Shown one piece after another: positions 8,453-18,041 of a stretch of 64,000 nucleotides of DNA. The stretch covers positions 173,738 through 237,737 of the forward strand of contig NZ_FTRU01000005.1 in NCBI RefSeq assembly GCF_900148495.1, given 5' to 3'. The notes under the pieces are model-generated. The model was not told the origin of the DNA. It did not search any database and saw only the letters and a program-made list of their open reading frames with translations. The translations under genes and the position numbers were made by a program. Within the stretch, counting starts at the first letter, position 1. Each line of letters opens with the position of its first letter. The stretch comes from Negativibacillus massiliensis. GTDB taxonomy: Bacteria > Bacillota > Clostridia > Oscillospirales > Ruminococcaceae.

Positions 8453-8905
8453 ATGAACGGAATCATGAAGTATATCAACCGGATTCATCGGACTGGCGGA
8501 GTGGTTTACAGCAGCAAATTAAAAGATTATGGAATCGCCCATTGCCAGCATCCCTATATCATTCTGATTTGCAGGGAACCAGGAATCGTACAGGAAAAAA
8601 TTTCCCGGGAAATCTGTGTCAACAAAAGCAATGTGACCCGACAGCTTGCGACACTGGAAGAAAAAGGCTTGATTACCCGTCAGCAGGATATGGAAGACCG
8701 CAGAGTTTGGCGAGTATACCCCACCGAGAAGATGCAGGAACTGCTTCCCTGTGTGCGGAGCGTTATGCGGGAATGGAACGAGTACCTGCTGGAAGAACTG
8801 AGTGAAGAGGAGCGGGAAACTCTGGTGCAGCTTCTGGAAAAGGTGACCAAACGCGCCAATGAAGCGGCACAAAATACCTTGTCAGGGAGGGATAAACAAC
8901 CGTGA
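8453..8905 (+). CDS. MarR-family transcriptional regulator
   Basis: A 150-residue winged-helix protein. The recognition region ICVNKSNVTRQLATLEEKGLITRQQDMEDRRVWRVYPTEKM is the classic MarR HTH and wing with the conserved D-x-R. It precedes two ABC exporter half-transporters, overlaps the first by the GTGA sequence, and is therefore in one operon with them. By analogy with such operons it most likely represses the exporter until a drug or metabolite binds. The two GTTG-N6-CAAC palindromes upstream are the natural candidates for its binding site. Start ATG is preceded by AAAGGAGAGAAAAC. Confidence 0.9.
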   Translation: MNGIMKYINRIHRTGGVVYSSKLKDYGIAHCQHPYIILICREPGIVQEKISREICVNKSNVTRQLATLEEKGLITRQQDMEDRRVWRVYPTEKMQELLPCVRSVMREWNEYLLEELSEEERETLVQLLEKVTKRANEAAQNTLSGRDKQP

Positions 8906-10614
8906 GACCAATTGTTGGCTACATCAAACCCTATATCCCCAGAATGGGAGTCGGTATCTTATTTAAGTTTGTAGGAACCATCATGGAGCTGATGATTCCA
9001 TGGATTTTGTCCTATATTCTGGACTATGTTGTTCCGCAGAAAAATACCCGGCTGGTTTTGTTCTGGGGTTTGCTGATGGTGCTCAGCGCCATTGCAGCAC
9101 TGGTCGGCAATATCCTTGCAAACCGCATTTCCGCATCGGTTGCGAGAGATACTACCCGCACACTGCGCCATGACCTTTTTAAAAAGATTTCTTACCTTTC
9201 CAGCGCTCAGATCGACTACTTCTCGATTCCATCGCTGGAAGCAAGACTTACCACCGACAGCTACAACATCAACCAGGTAATTGGTATGATGCAGCGTCTG
9301 GGAATCCGCGCGCCGATTCTGTTGATCGGTGGAATTGCCATCACTATGACACTGGAACCGGTACTGACCTGGACCATGATCTCGGTACTGCCGTTTATTG
9401 CATTGGTTGTCTGGCTGGTATCGCGCAAAGGTATTCCAATGTATACCGATTTGCAGCGCGGAGTCGATATCATGGTGCGTACTGTACGTGAAAATATCAG
9501 CGGTATCCGCGTAATTAAGGCACTTTCCAAGACAGAGCAGGAAAAGGAACATTTTTCGCAGGTAAACCGTGATGTTGTTCGCCGCGAAACAAAAGCGTCG
9601 GTGACCATGGGTATCACAAACCCGATGATGAACCTGTTTTTGAACGTTGGTTTGACTCTGGTTATTGTTGTCGGTGCCTTCCGTATCAACGCAGGAAAGA
9701 CACAGCCAGGTACCATCATTGCTTTTCTGTCTTACTTTACCATCATTCTGAACGCTATGCTTTCGGTTACCCGTATCTTTGTCATGTATTCCAGAGCGAG
9801 TGCTTCTGCAGGACGTATCTATGAGGTACTCAATGCACCAGAAGACCTGACTACCAAAGAGGAACCGGTAGTAGAGGAAGAAGAACACATTGTATTTGAT
9901 GATGTCAGCTTTTCCTATAAAGGAAAGACCGACAATGTTTCACACATTTCCTTTAAACTCAAGAAGGGTGAAACGTTGGGTATTATTGGCGCGACCGGTG
10001 CTGGCAAGAGCACCATTATCAACCTGCTGATGCGGTTGTATGAGAGAAGTTCCGGCAGCATTCGGATTGGAGGACGTTCGGTTTCGTCCATTCCTGCAGA
10101 AGAGCTGCATACAAAATTTGGTGTAGTATTCCAGAATGATATTCTGTTTGCTGACACCATCCGGGGCAACATTGACTTTGGAAGAAATCTGCCGGATGAG
10201 CAGATCGAAAAAGCTGCACGATGCGCGCAGGCAATGGAGTTTATTGACGGCCTGCCGGAAAAATTTGAACACATGGTCACCTCGCGAGGAACCAACCTGA
10301 GCGGCGGTCAGAAGCAGAGGGTTCTGCTTGCCAGAGCGCTTGCAGGAAATTCCGAAATCCTGATTTTGGATGACTCATCGAGTGCCCTTGACTATAAGAC
10401 CGACTCGATGCTGAGAAAAGCACTGCGCGAAGAATATTCCGGTGTAACCACCATCGTCATCGCCCAGCGTGTCAGCTCTATTCTGCATGCAGACCACATT
10501 CTGGTGCTGGAAGAAGGAAAAGAGATCGGTTACGGAACACATGAACAGCTGATGGAAAGCTGTGAGGTATATCGTCAGATCAGTGAGTCGCAGATGGGAG
10601 GGGATTTTGGATGA
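8902..10614 (+). CDS. ABC exporter half-transporter, subunit with degenerate Walker B
   Basis: A 570-residue fusion of a six-helix transmembrane domain (about residues 1-310) and an ATPase domain. Walker A is GATGAGKST (about 364-372) and the signature is LSGGQKQR (about 466). Walker B reads ILILDDSSSALD, so the catalytic Glu is replaced by Asp. Its partner at 10611 has the normal ILILDEATS, the pattern of heterodimeric exporters such as TM287/288 and BmrCD with one degenerate ATP site. It starts with GTG at 8902, overlapping the MarR stop by four bases, with AGGGAGGGA upstream. Substrate unknown; drugs or lipids are usual for the family. Confidence 0.92.
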   Translation: MRPIVGYIKPYIPRMGVGILFKFVGTIMELMIPWILSYILDYVVPQKNTRLVLFWGLLMVLSAIAALVGNILANRISASVARDTTRTLRHDLFKKISYLSSAQIDYFSIPSLEARLTTDSYNINQVIGMMQRLGIRAPILLIGGIAITMTLEPVLTWTMISVLPFIALVVWLVSRKGIPMYTDLQRGVDIMVRTVRENISGIRVIKALSKTEQEKEHFSQVNRDVVRRETKASVTMGITNPMMNLFLNVGLTLVIVVGAFRINAGKTQPGTIIAFLSYFTIILNAMLSVTRIFVMYSRASASAGRIYEVLNAPEDLTTKEEPVVEEEEHIVFDDVSFSYKGKTDNVSHISFKLKKGETLGIIGATGAGKSTIINLLMRLYERSSGSIRIGGRSVSSIPAEELHTKFGVVFQNDILFADTIRGNIDFGRNLPDEQIEKAARCAQAMEFIDGLPEKFEHMVTSRGTNLSGGQKQRVLLARALAGNSEILILDDSSSALDYKTDSMLRKALREEYSGVTTIVIAQRVSSILHADHILVLEEGKEIGYGTHEQLMESCEVYRQISESQMGGDFG

Positions 10615-12383
10615 TACAAAACAATACATCTTCACAAAAGCCCAAAAAAAATAGAAAACAGGTCATCCTGCGTCTGGGCAAATATCTGCTTCAGCACAAA
10701 TGGATGCTGTTGCTGGCGGTAACCCTGACAGTGATCAGTAACCTGCTTGCCCTGATCGGACCAATGTTATCCGGTTATGCGATTGATGCGATCGGAAGTG
10801 AAGCGGGTCAGGCAGACTTTCAGAAAGTATTCTTCTACTGCGGATTGATGCTGATTTTCTATATTGTATCTTCCGCTTTGTCCTATCTGTTGTCGGTAAC
10901 CATGGTTAAGATGGGTCAGAAGGTCGTTTATCAGATGAGAAAGGACCTGTTTGACAAGCTGGTTGAGCTGCCGGTACGATATTTTGACGGACATCAGACC
11001 GGTGATATTATCAGCCGTTTTTCCTATGACGTAGATACCGTCAACGCTTCGCTCACCAACGACCTGCTTCAGATTGCAGCCAGTGCAATTATGGTCATCG
11101 GTTCGTTTATTATGATGCTGATGATCTCTCCGATGCTGATTCTGGTCTTTGCAGTCACTGTCCCGATTTCGATTCTGTTTATCATCTACCGAACCAAGAC
11201 CGTTCGTCCGCTGTTCCGCAAACGTTCGGCAAAGCTTGGTGAACTCAACGGATTTGTAGAGGAGATTATCTCCGGACAAAAGACAACAAAATCCTATCAT
11301 CAGGAAGAAACGGTCATCGGACGATTTGACAAGAAAAACGAAGAAGCCGTTCAGGCATACTACATGGCAGATTACTACGGAACTACCGTAGGACCTTCGG
11401 TCAACTTTATTAACAACCTGTCACTGGCTCTCATCAGTGTATTTGGTGCGCTGCTTTTCTTGGGAGGCAGCATCTCTCTGGGAAATCTTTCCTCGTTTGT
11501 GCTCTATTCCCGTAAGTTCTCCGGACCAATCAATGAGATGGCAAACATTATCAGTGAGCTTCAGTCCGCATGCTCCGCAGCAGAACGTGTGTTCCGAGTT
11601 ATTGACGAGGAGCCGGAAGCTGCAGACCTTCCGGGTGCAACCGAATTGGCGAATGTATCTGGCGAGGTTGAGATGGAGCACATTCACTTTGGCTATGATC
11701 CGGATAAGATTATCATTCACGACCTGAATCTTCAGGCTCATAAGGGAAATCTGGTGGCAATCGTCGGACCGACCGGTGCCGGAAAGACTACCATTATCAA
11801 TCTGCTGATGCGCTTTTATGATCCTCAGTCGGGCAAAATCCGGATGGAAGGCAAAGACAGCATGGAAATCACGCGCAAGAGCCTGCGTGCGGCCTATACA
11901 ATGGTTTTGCAGGACACCTGGCTATTCTATGGATCTATTTATGATAACATCGCATTCAGCCGTCAGGATGCCACACATGAAGAGGTCATCGAAGCAGCAA
12001 AGGCAGCGAAAATCCACAACTACATCATGAGCCTGCCGGATGGCTATGATACCATCATTAACGAAGATGGTATGAACATCTCGCAGGGACAGAAGCAGAT
12101 GCTGACCATTGCCCGCGCGATGCTCTCGGATGCGAAGATGCTGATTCTGGATGAGGCGACCTCCAACGTCGATACCAGGACGGAGATCCAGATTCAAACC
12201 GCGATGCGCAATCTGATGAAGGATAAAACCTGCTTTGTCATTGCACACCGCCTGTCTACTATTCAGAACGCAGATACCATTCTGGTTGTTCAGCATGGTG
12301 ATATTGTCGAACAGGGTAACCATGAACAGCTGATGCGTCAGGGTGGAATCTACGCAAACCTGTATCGCTCACAGTTCCATTAA
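10611..12383 (+). CDS. ABC exporter half-transporter, catalytically competent subunit
   Basis: A 590-residue transmembrane-ATPase fusion translated by an ATGA overlap with the preceding subunit, so a heterodimer is expected. The membrane domain has the usual FDGHQTGDIISRFSYDVDTV coupling region. The ATPase has Walker A GPTGAGKTT, signature ISQGQKQ, Walker B ILILDEATSNVD and switch His in VIAHRLSTI, all consensus. An N-terminal stretch of about 20 basic residues (KPKKNRKQ) precedes the first helix. It is the last gene of the marR-ABC-ABC operon. Confidence 0.93.
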   Translation: MIQNNTSSQKPKKNRKQVILRLGKYLLQHKWMLLLAVTLTVISNLLALIGPMLSGYAIDAIGSEAGQADFQKVFFYCGLMLIFYIVSSALSYLLSVTMVKMGQKVVYQMRKDLFDKLVELPVRYFDGHQTGDIISRFSYDVDTVNASLTNDLLQIAASAIMVIGSFIMMLMISPMLILVFAVTVPISILFIIYRTKTVRPLFRKRSAKLGELNGFVEEIISGQKTTKSYHQEETVIGRFDKKNEEAVQAYYMADYYGTTVGPSVNFINNLSLALISVFGALLFLGGSISLGNLSSFVLYSRKFSGPINEMANIISELQSACSAAERVFRVIDEEPEAADLPGATELANVSGEVEMEHIHFGYDPDKIIIHDLNLQAHKGNLVAIVGPTGAGKTTIINLLMRFYDPQSGKIRMEGKDSMEITRKSLRAAYTMVLQDTWLFYGSIYDNIAFSRQDATHEEVIEAAKAAKIHNYIMSLPDGYDTIINEDGMNISQGQKQMLTIARAMLSDAKMLILDEATSNVDTRTEIQIQTAMRNLMKDKTCFVIAHRLSTIQNADTILVVQHGDIVEQGNHEQLMRQGGIYANLYRSQFH

Positions 12384-12397
12384 ATCTTCAAAATCAG

Positions 12398-12437
12398 AAA
12401 AGGAAGGAAGAATTACTCTTCTTTCCTTTTTTCTTTT
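12398..12437 (+). terminator. Terminator of the exporter operon
   Basis: AAAAGGAAGGAAGA...TCTTCTTTCCTTTTTT imperfect hairpin ending in a T-rich tract. Confidence 0.75.
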
Positions 12438-12732
12438 TTCCCTTATTGTTTTATTTCTTTATTCCATTGTTGTTGATTGGGTGTTGCCCTTCTGTTAACA
12501 GTGAGTTAGATGGATGTTCTCTAAGCGTTGGTTAGATGTTAACCAAAAGTGGAAAAACAGTACCGATGGCTTTATTCTGCCATTTGTTTTTTCACAATTG
12601 CTGTTAACGGAAGAAACTAATTCCGACAAATTTAAATTTTATGTAAAAAATATCCTTTTCTTCCCATTTTTTCCATAGGATATGGTAGAATAAAAGCCAA
12701 CCATATGCGGAAAAGTTAGTTTGGAGGAAATG
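12438..12732. other. Intergenic region before the phosphoesterase gene
   Basis: About 295 AT-rich bases. A GTTAGATG word occurs twice (near 12505 and 12531), the second next to TTAACC. A possible -10 TAGAAT lies at 12686-12691, without a good -35. No gene was seen. Confidence 0.4.
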
Positions 12733-13557
12733 ATGGGAAAGATTTTAAAGGGTATGATGATTTTTCTTATAGCAGCTATTCTGATTGGAGCAGGGCTTTT
12801 TGTCTGGGCAAGATACTTGGAACCGTCTCTCCTGATTGTTCGGGAGGAAAGCATGACCGCTCCGGTCTCACAAAGTACCAGAATCGTATTTTTCAGCGAT
12901 ACTCATTTTGGGAAATGGTATTCCCCGGGAAATATCGACCGTGTCGTGGAGAAAATCAATGAACAAAATCCCGACGTTGTGATTTTCGGCGGAGATTTTT
13001 TTGATATCTACGCTAGGGACAAAGAGAAGATTGATCTGGAGGAGTTTTCTCAAAAGCTTGGTTTGATTGATGCTCCGCTTGGAAAATATGCTGTCTGGGG
13101 CAATCATGATTATGGAGCAGGAGCTTCCCGTATCTATCAGGAGATGATGGAAGATGGCGGATTTTGTGTGCTGAAAAATGAAGTCCAGACAATAGAGGAG
13201 TGTGGCATCACCCTGTATGGTCTGGATGATGCGGTGCTTAGTTCACCTGATACGGATGCTGTTTTTGCAGGAGACGGAACAGATATTCTGATTTGCCATG
13301 AACCGGATATCGCAGATCAGATGGATTTGCATAATGTAGAGCTTGTTTTGTCCGGACATTCCCATGGAGGTCAGGTGTCGTTACCTTATCTGACCGAGAG
13401 AGCTCTGCCGCCGTGGGGAAGGAAATATATCAAAGGGAGCTATCCGCTGGAAAACGGAATGCGCTATGTCAGCAGCGGAATTGGCATGACCAAACTTCCG
13501 TTCCGTTTTGGCAATATTCCGGAGATTATCGTGATTAATTTGCATCCATTCATTTAA
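12733..13557 (+). CDS. Membrane-anchored metallophosphoesterase (YkuE-like)
   Basis: A 274-residue calcineurin-type phosphoesterase with an N-terminal transmembrane segment (about residues 7-27). The metal-binding motifs are in order: FFSDTHFG (D-x-H), GGDFFD (GD-x-x-D), WGNHDYG (GNHD), and GHSHGGQ (GH-x-H). This set binds a binuclear metal centre, and related proteins hydrolyse lipid-linked or nucleotide phosphates (UDP-diacylglucosamine or similar); the true substrate is not evident. The start at 12733 is chosen because GGAGG (12723-12727) sits five bases before it and only two before the ATG at 12730. Single gene, followed closely by the permease gene. Confidence 0.88.
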   Translation: MGKILKGMMIFLIAAILIGAGLFVWARYLEPSLLIVREESMTAPVSQSTRIVFFSDTHFGKWYSPGNIDRVVEKINEQNPDVVIFGGDFFDIYARDKEKIDLEEFSQKLGLIDAPLGKYAVWGNHDYGAGASRIYQEMMEDGGFCVLKNEVQTIEECGITLYGLDDAVLSSPDTDAVFAGDGTDILICHEPDIADQMDLHNVELVLSGHSHGGQVSLPYLTERALPPWGRKYIKGSYPLENGMRYVSSGIGMTKLPFRFGNIPEIIVINLHPFI

Positions 13558-13618
13558 ATTTCATAATTGCTTTCCGTTTTTGATTGCGATATACTAAGGA
13601 ACGGAAAGGATGAGGTAG

Positions 13619-14731
13619 ATGCAAAGAGCAAAAGATTTTTTTAAGAAGGAACCGGTATTTGTAATCGCGTTTTTGTGTGCGGTGCTGTCCATGTTTCTGG
13701 TACCGCCTTCCGCGGATTATATTGGCTATATTGATTTTCGTGTGTTGGAACTGCTGTTTTGCCTGATGGCGGCAGTGGCTGGAATGCAGCAGGAAGGCGT
13801 TTTTCTGGTGCTGGCACAAAAAATTCTGGCAGGAAAAAAGAGTTTGAGGCTGCTGACCCTCACTCTGGTCATGCTGCCGTTTTTCTCGTCAATGCTTATC
13901 ACCAATGATGTGGCGCTGATTACCTTTGTGCCGTTTGCAGTATTGGTGCTGGAACTGACCGGACAGACAAAACATCTGGCCTGGGTGGTTACCCTGCAAA
14001 CGATTGCTGCCAACATCGGCAGTATGCTTACTCCGGTGGGAAATCCGCAGAACTTGTATCTGAGCAGCTTCTACCAGCTTGCAGCAGGGGACTTTTTTGC
14101 AGTGACCATTCCGATTGTTCTGTTGAGCTTTGTTCTGCTTGCATTGTGCTGTATTGCCGGAAAGAATCACACCATTGAGGTGCAGTTCCAAAAACGGGAG
14201 GAAATTCAGAGCAAACGGGCATTGCTGCTGTTTGTTCTGCTGTTTTTGCTGAGTCTGCTTTCTGTCTTCCATCTGCTCAGCAGTCACATTGCGCTTGTAG
14301 TTACCGTAATCGCATTGGCAGCCTTTTCCCCGAAGGTGTTGAAGAAGGTGGACTACTGGCTGCTTGCAACCTTTGTCTGCTTCTTTATCTTTGCAGGCAA
14401 TATTGGTGCAGTGGAAGCGGTCAAGAATTTCCTGGGAAACGTTTTAAGTCAGAACACCATGCTCTATTCGGTGCTGTCCAGCCAGGTTATCAGTAATGTG
14501 CCGGCAGCGGTTTTGCTGTCCAACTTTACACAGGATGCCAAGGGAATGCTTCTGGGAACCAACATCGGCGGACTGGGTACCTTGGTGGCATCGCTTGCCA
14601 GCCTGATCTCGTTTAAGATTTATGCAAAGACTCCAAAAGCGGAGGTTTTGCGTTATCTGGGAATCTTTACAGCAGCCAATGTAGTGATGTTGATTGTTCT
14701 GTATGGATTTGCAGCAGTTTGTTTATTATAA
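13619..14731 (+). CDS. ArsB/SLC13-type (ion transporter superfamily) anion permease
   Basis: A 370-residue protein with about ten transmembrane helices. Features of the ion transporter superfamily are the duplicated hairpin regions, seen as MLITNDVALITFVPFA and IAANIGSMLTPVGNPQNLYL in the first half and SQVISNVPAAVLLSNF with GTNIGGLGTLVASLAS in the second. Members move arsenite, citrate, other carboxylates or sodium; nothing in the sequence decides between these. At 370 residues it is a little shorter than usual. It has AAGGATGAGG upstream and lies 21 bases before the C_GCAxxG_C_C redox protein gene, probably one operon. Confidence 0.75.
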   Translation: MQRAKDFFKKEPVFVIAFLCAVLSMFLVPPSADYIGYIDFRVLELLFCLMAAVAGMQQEGVFLVLAQKILAGKKSLRLLTLTLVMLPFFSSMLITNDVALITFVPFAVLVLELTGQTKHLAWVVTLQTIAANIGSMLTPVGNPQNLYLSSFYQLAAGDFFAVTIPIVLLSFVLLALCCIAGKNHTIEVQFQKREEIQSKRALLLFVLLFLLSLLSVFHLLSSHIALVVTVIALAAFSPKVLKKVDYWLLATFVCFFIFAGNIGAVEAVKNFLGNVLSQNTMLYSVLSSQVISNVPAAVLLSNFTQDAKGMLLGTNIGGLGTLVASLASLISFKIYAKTPKAEVLRYLGIFTAANVVMLIVLYGFAAVCLL

Positions 14732-14752
14732 AAAGAAAAGGAGAATGAAATC

Positions 14753-15202
14753 ATGGAAAGAAGCAAAGTTTGGGAAGCCGCACAGAAACATAAAGACGGA
14801 TATAACTGCTGTCAGGCGGTTGTCTGCACCTACTGTGAAAGATTGGGCATGGACGAAAAGACCGCGTTTCGTGCAGCAGAAGCTTATGGACTGGGCATTG
14901 CAGGAATGTTCCAGACCTGCGGCAGTGTCTGCGGTATGATGATGCTGGCAGGACTGAAAAACTCTGATGCAAATATGGAAAGCCCAGCTTCCAAATTTGC
15001 AACCTTTGATCTGGGAAAAGAAATGGCAAAACGCTTTGAACAGAGAAACACCAGCATGATCTGTAATGACCTGCGCGGCACAGACGGCAAGACCGACCGT
15101 TTGCGTTCCTGCCGCGGCTGCGTTATGGACTGTGCACAGATTGTAGAGGAAGTTTTGTTCCCAGGTGAGTTTGAGCCATACGACGGACCAAGCGAATTAT
15201 AA
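14753..15202 (+). CDS. C_GCAxxG_C_C family redox protein
   Basis: A 149-residue cysteine-rich protein of the C_GCAxxG_C_C family (TIGR01909). Conserved cysteines occur as YNCCQAVVCTYC near the start, CGSVCGMMMLAG in the middle (the C_GCAxxG block, here C-GSVCG), CNDLRG and finally SCRGCVMDCAQIVEEVLF. The family is widespread in anaerobes and presumed to be redox-active or metal-binding, but its function is unproven. GGAGAATGAAATC precedes the start. It is probably cotranscribed with the permease upstream and ends at a strong terminator. Confidence 0.85.
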   Translation: MERSKVWEAAQKHKDGYNCCQAVVCTYCERLGMDEKTAFRAAEAYGLGIAGMFQTCGSVCGMMMLAGLKNSDANMESPASKFATFDLGKEMAKRFEQRNTSMICNDLRGTDGKTDRLRSCRGCVMDCAQIVEEVLFPGEFEPYDGPSEL

Positions 15203-15210
15203 TAAAAAAA

Positions 15211-15237
15211 GAGGAGCCATTCGGCTCCTCTTTTTTT
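15211..15237 (+). terminator. Terminator after the redox protein gene
   Basis: GAGGAGCC-AT-TC-GGCTCCTC stem with TTTTTTT. Confidence 0.9.
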
Positions 15238-15246
15238 ACGCAGAAA

Positions 15247-15280
15247 AGGAAAAAGCTCATTCCAACAGGAATGAGCTTTT
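15247..15280 (-). terminator. Terminator of selC
   Basis: On the minus strand a perfect 13-bp stem (AAAAGCTCATTCC/GGAATGAGCTTTT) with loop TGTT, immediately at the tRNA-Sec 3' end and followed by a T-rich run. Confidence 0.85.
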
Positions 15281-15376
15281 GGCGGGAACGTGTGGGAATT
15301 GAACCCACCTATGCAGCTACTAACTACAATTACTGGTTTTGAAGACCAGAGGGCACACCAGCACCCATCCGCTCCC
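15280..15376 (-). tRNA. selC: tRNA-Sec (anticodon TCA)
   Basis: 97-base selenocysteine tRNA on the minus strand. It has acceptor GGGAGCG/CGTTCCC, anticodon loop CTTCAAA carrying TCA (reads UGA), a long variable arm (around AATTGTAGTTAGTAGCTGCATA), T arm GGTTCAATTCC, G discriminator and encoded CCA. The unusual length and the UGA anticodon exclude other tRNAs. It lies downstream of selA and selB on the same strand, so the three form a Sec-decoding cluster. Confidence 0.97.
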
Positions 15377-15498
15377 AAATGCCTAATTATTATATCACAA
15401 TCGACCAAGCTTGACAAGCTATTTTTTTGATGTGAACAGAGGATTAGAGGGTTGCACAAAATGAAAACAAAAAGAAGATAAATTCTTGGGAAGATAGG

Positions 15499-15531
15499 AA
15501 CCCCCGCACGGATTTTCCGTGCGGGGGTTTG
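15499..15531. terminator. Strong GC-rich bidirectional hairpin
   Basis: AACCCCCGCACGGA...TCCGTGCGGGGGTT stem; the T run is on the plus strand and a weaker one on the minus strand. Downstream of selB and upstream of selC as read on the minus strand. Confidence 0.7.
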
Positions 15532-16068
15532 TTCTTCTTTCTTGAGTGTCACAGGGGTTTCACCCCCAGCATTTATGCTGTCTACCCCCACAAACTTTTG
15601 CTTTTAGAAACTACCAATCTTTATGCCATAAGCGAATACCAACTAGGCTCAGACAGCACCAGATGTAAGCTGGTACCGTCAAAAATCATCCACTGGATAA
15701 TTTTTGAGTTCACTTTCTGCTTACAATCGGCTTTCGAAACCTTTTTCTCTTGTAAAAAGGTTTCGAGCTTCCCAAAATACGCCTGACGATAAAGTTTTCG
15801 CTCACTGCGGTAAGCGACCAGAGTTTCACTCTGGACTGGACAATTTTTTGAAAAAAATTGAGTAAAACTTTTGTTCTTACCCTCTTGCTGCCCGTCTTTG
15901 CGGCGAAGCCGAATGGGTAATGTTTGGCTTTCTTCTAGGAACAGATTTTATGTTCATTGCCCCTGAGAATGTCATTTCACTCCATTCTCCGAAAGATTGC
16001 GCTGTAAGCGAGCTGCTTTGGTACTTTCTCAGAAAGTACCAGCGAAACGGGGTCCAGCTTCAAGCTAG
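15532..16068. other. Hairpin-rich region between selC and selB without a recognised gene
   Basis: About 540 bases with no gene I can support. It is packed with short inverted repeats: AACCTTTTT...AAAAAGGTT near 15740, CAGAGTTTCACTCTG near 15820, CAATTTTTTGAAAAAAATTG near 15840 and GGTACTTTCTCAGAAAGTACC near 16020. A structured 3' untranslated region of the selA-selB transcript, a non-coding RNA, or decayed sequence are all possible. Confidence 0.4.
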
Positions 16069-17955
16069 TTATTTCAATACTCTGGCGTCGCCGACCTTCT
16101 TGGTGATATTGCGGCGATCCCAGTATTCGAGTACAGCAACGGCAAACTTACGGGAGGTTCCCATCAGGTCGCGCATCTCAGCCAGTGTGATCTGACCGTT
16201 CTTTTCGATGTATTCCTTTGCCATCTCAAGCGCTTTGTTGTAGTAGTCGATGTGCAGCAGGATCTTGTCCTCAACACGAATCAGCTTTCCAGAGCTGACC
16301 AGAGAATCCAACACTGCCTTAAAGTTTTTGATCTTCGGGAAGCGTGCTGCAATCTGATCTGGGGATTCCGGAGCAAATCCGCCTTCCTGGAAGGCTTTTT
16401 CAATCAGCTCCTGATTGTTGTCGGTCTGTGCTTCAAAGTCATACAGAGCAACACAGCCGTTTACAATCTTGAGAACCTTGCGGTTTACCAGAGAGTCGGT
16501 GATTTTGTCCACAACCGCCATGTCCTCGTATTTGAGGAACTTGCTGCGGAATTCGTCGCGTTTCATACCGTCACGCAGTGGATTTTCTTCATGGTAAGCA
16601 GTCAGCATCTTGACAGCAGTATCCTTTAGGTGGGACAGATAGTCGCTGTGGATGACAACATTGTCATTGATGCGGAACGCGGTCTTGTCCTTGATAAGCT
16701 TCTGAATCTGCTGGTCAAACTGCTCTTTTGGAATTGCAGTCTGTACCTGAAGGAAGCTGAGTGTTTCAAAACGGGAGGAATAGTCCTTTAAAGCGGCGCT
16801 GATCTTTTCCTTGTCCGAGCCATTTTCCTTGATATTTAAAGATTCCAGCACCTGCGGATCGTTGCGTTTATGTTTGAATGGATTGGAGTCGAGGATGACG
16901 CCGCCGCCGATGGTTTCCAGTGGGGAATAAAAGCGGAGGACAAAGCGGTCGCCTGTCTTGACGGCGATCTCTTCTTCCAGTCGAAGCTGAGCATAGCAGC
17001 TTTCTCCGGCGCTGATGCTGTCGCGGTCAAGAAGTACAACCTTACATAGAACGTCTCTTGCACCGTGATACAGATGCAGGCGGGTAGCGTTCAGGATCTC
17101 ACGCTCACAGTCTTTCAAGATGGTAAGCTTTATATCAATCATCATGGTGGTGTGCATCGAATCTGGAACAGCGACAACATCACCTTTGTTTAAGTCGCTC
17201 TTTTTCAGACCTGCAAGGTTTACCGCAACACGCTGACCGGCATATGCTTCCTCTACATCGTGGGAGTGTACCTGAAGGTTACGGATTCGACTCTCGATGC
17301 GGGAAGGGTAGATGGTGACTGGATCCCCGACCTTCATCTTACCTTCGATCAGGGTGCCGGTAATGACGGTGCCGAAGCCTTCTACCGAGAAGATACGGTC
17401 GATCGGAATACGGAACGGAACATCCAGATTTTTGATCTGGGTCTTCTGGTCGATCAGCTGGAAGATAGCCTGTTTTAATTCCTCAATGCCTTCACCGGTG
17501 TAAGAGGAAACAGGAATCATCTGTGCGTTTTCCAGGAAGGTTCCTTTTACTTCGTTGCGGATGTCATCGCAGACAACCTCCAGCCAGTCCTCATCCACCA
17601 TATCCTTTTTGGTGATGACAATGATACCTTCCGGAATGTTTAACAGAGACAGGATGCCCAGATGTTCTCTGGTCTGCGGCATGAAGCCTTCATCCGCTGC
17701 GATAACCAGCAGGGCAAGGTCGATGCCGCCGGCACCTGCCAGCATGTTTTTAACAAATTTTTCGTGTCCCGGCACGTCGATGATACCGGCTTTTTCGCCG
17801 TCAGGAAGATCCAGATAAGCAAAGCCCAGCTCGATGGTGATACCGCGCTTCTTTTCTTCCTTGATGCGGTCGGTTTCGATTCCGGTTAGAGCTTTGATGA
17901 GGGCGGTTTTGCCGTGGTCAACGTGACCGGCAGTTCCAATAATAATATTTTTCAT
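16069..17955 (-). CDS. selB: Selenocysteine-specific translation elongation factor
   Basis: A 628-residue GTPase that carries Sec-tRNA to UGA codons marked by a SECIS hairpin. The N-terminus has G1 [11 protein letters not shown], the switch region [13 protein letters not shown]3 DVPGHEKFV and G4 TKKD, then EF-Tu-like beta domains. A long C-terminal region (about residues 360-628) with repeated winged helices, ending [32 protein letters not shown], is the SECIS-binding part. Full length for the family. It lies 86 bases downstream of selA on the same strand with AAGAAGGACTGGGA before its start. Its presence with selA, selC and selD shows the organism decodes UGA as Sec. Confidence 0.98.
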   Translation of the reverse strand: MKNIIIGTAGHVDHGKTALIKALTGIETDRIKEEKKRGITIELGFAYLDLPDGEKAGIIDVPGHEKFVKNMLAGAGGIDLALLVIAADEGFMPQTREHLGILSLLNIPEGIIVITKKDMVDEDWLEVVCDDIRNEVKGTFLENAQMIPVSSYTGEGIEELKQAIFQLIDQKTQIKNLDVPFRIPIDRIFSVEGFGTVITGTLIEGKMKVGDPVTIYPSRIESRIRNLQVHSHDVEEAYAGQRVAVNLAGLKKSDLNKGDVVAVPDSMHTTMMIDIKLTILKDCEREILNATRLHLYHGARDVLCKVVLLDRDSISAGESCYAQLRLEEEIAVKTGDRFVLRFYSPLETIGGGVILDSNPFKHKRNDPQVLESLNIKENGSDKEKISAALKDYSSRFETLSFLQVQTAIPKEQFDQQIQKLIKDKTAFRINDNVVIHSDYLSHLKDTAVKMLTAYHEENPLRDGMKRDEFRSKFLKYEDMAVVDKITDSLVNRKVLKIVNGCVALYDFEAQTDNNQELIEKAFQEGGFAPESPDQIAARFPKIKNFKAVLDSLVSSGKLIRVEDKILLHIDYYNKALEMAKEYIEKNGQITLAEMRDLMGTSRKFAVAVLEYWDRRNITKKVGDARVLK

Positions 17956-18041
17956 TCCCAGTCCTTCTTTTTATATGGGGCAAAAGGAAAGACCTTTTGC
18001 CCGAGACGTTTGTTTATGTTTTATCAGCAATTTAAGAAAAT

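Noticed and set aside
15529..15786. 85-codon open frame between selC and selB
   Set aside because: No ribosome binding site, begins at the arm of a terminator, and its sequence looks random.
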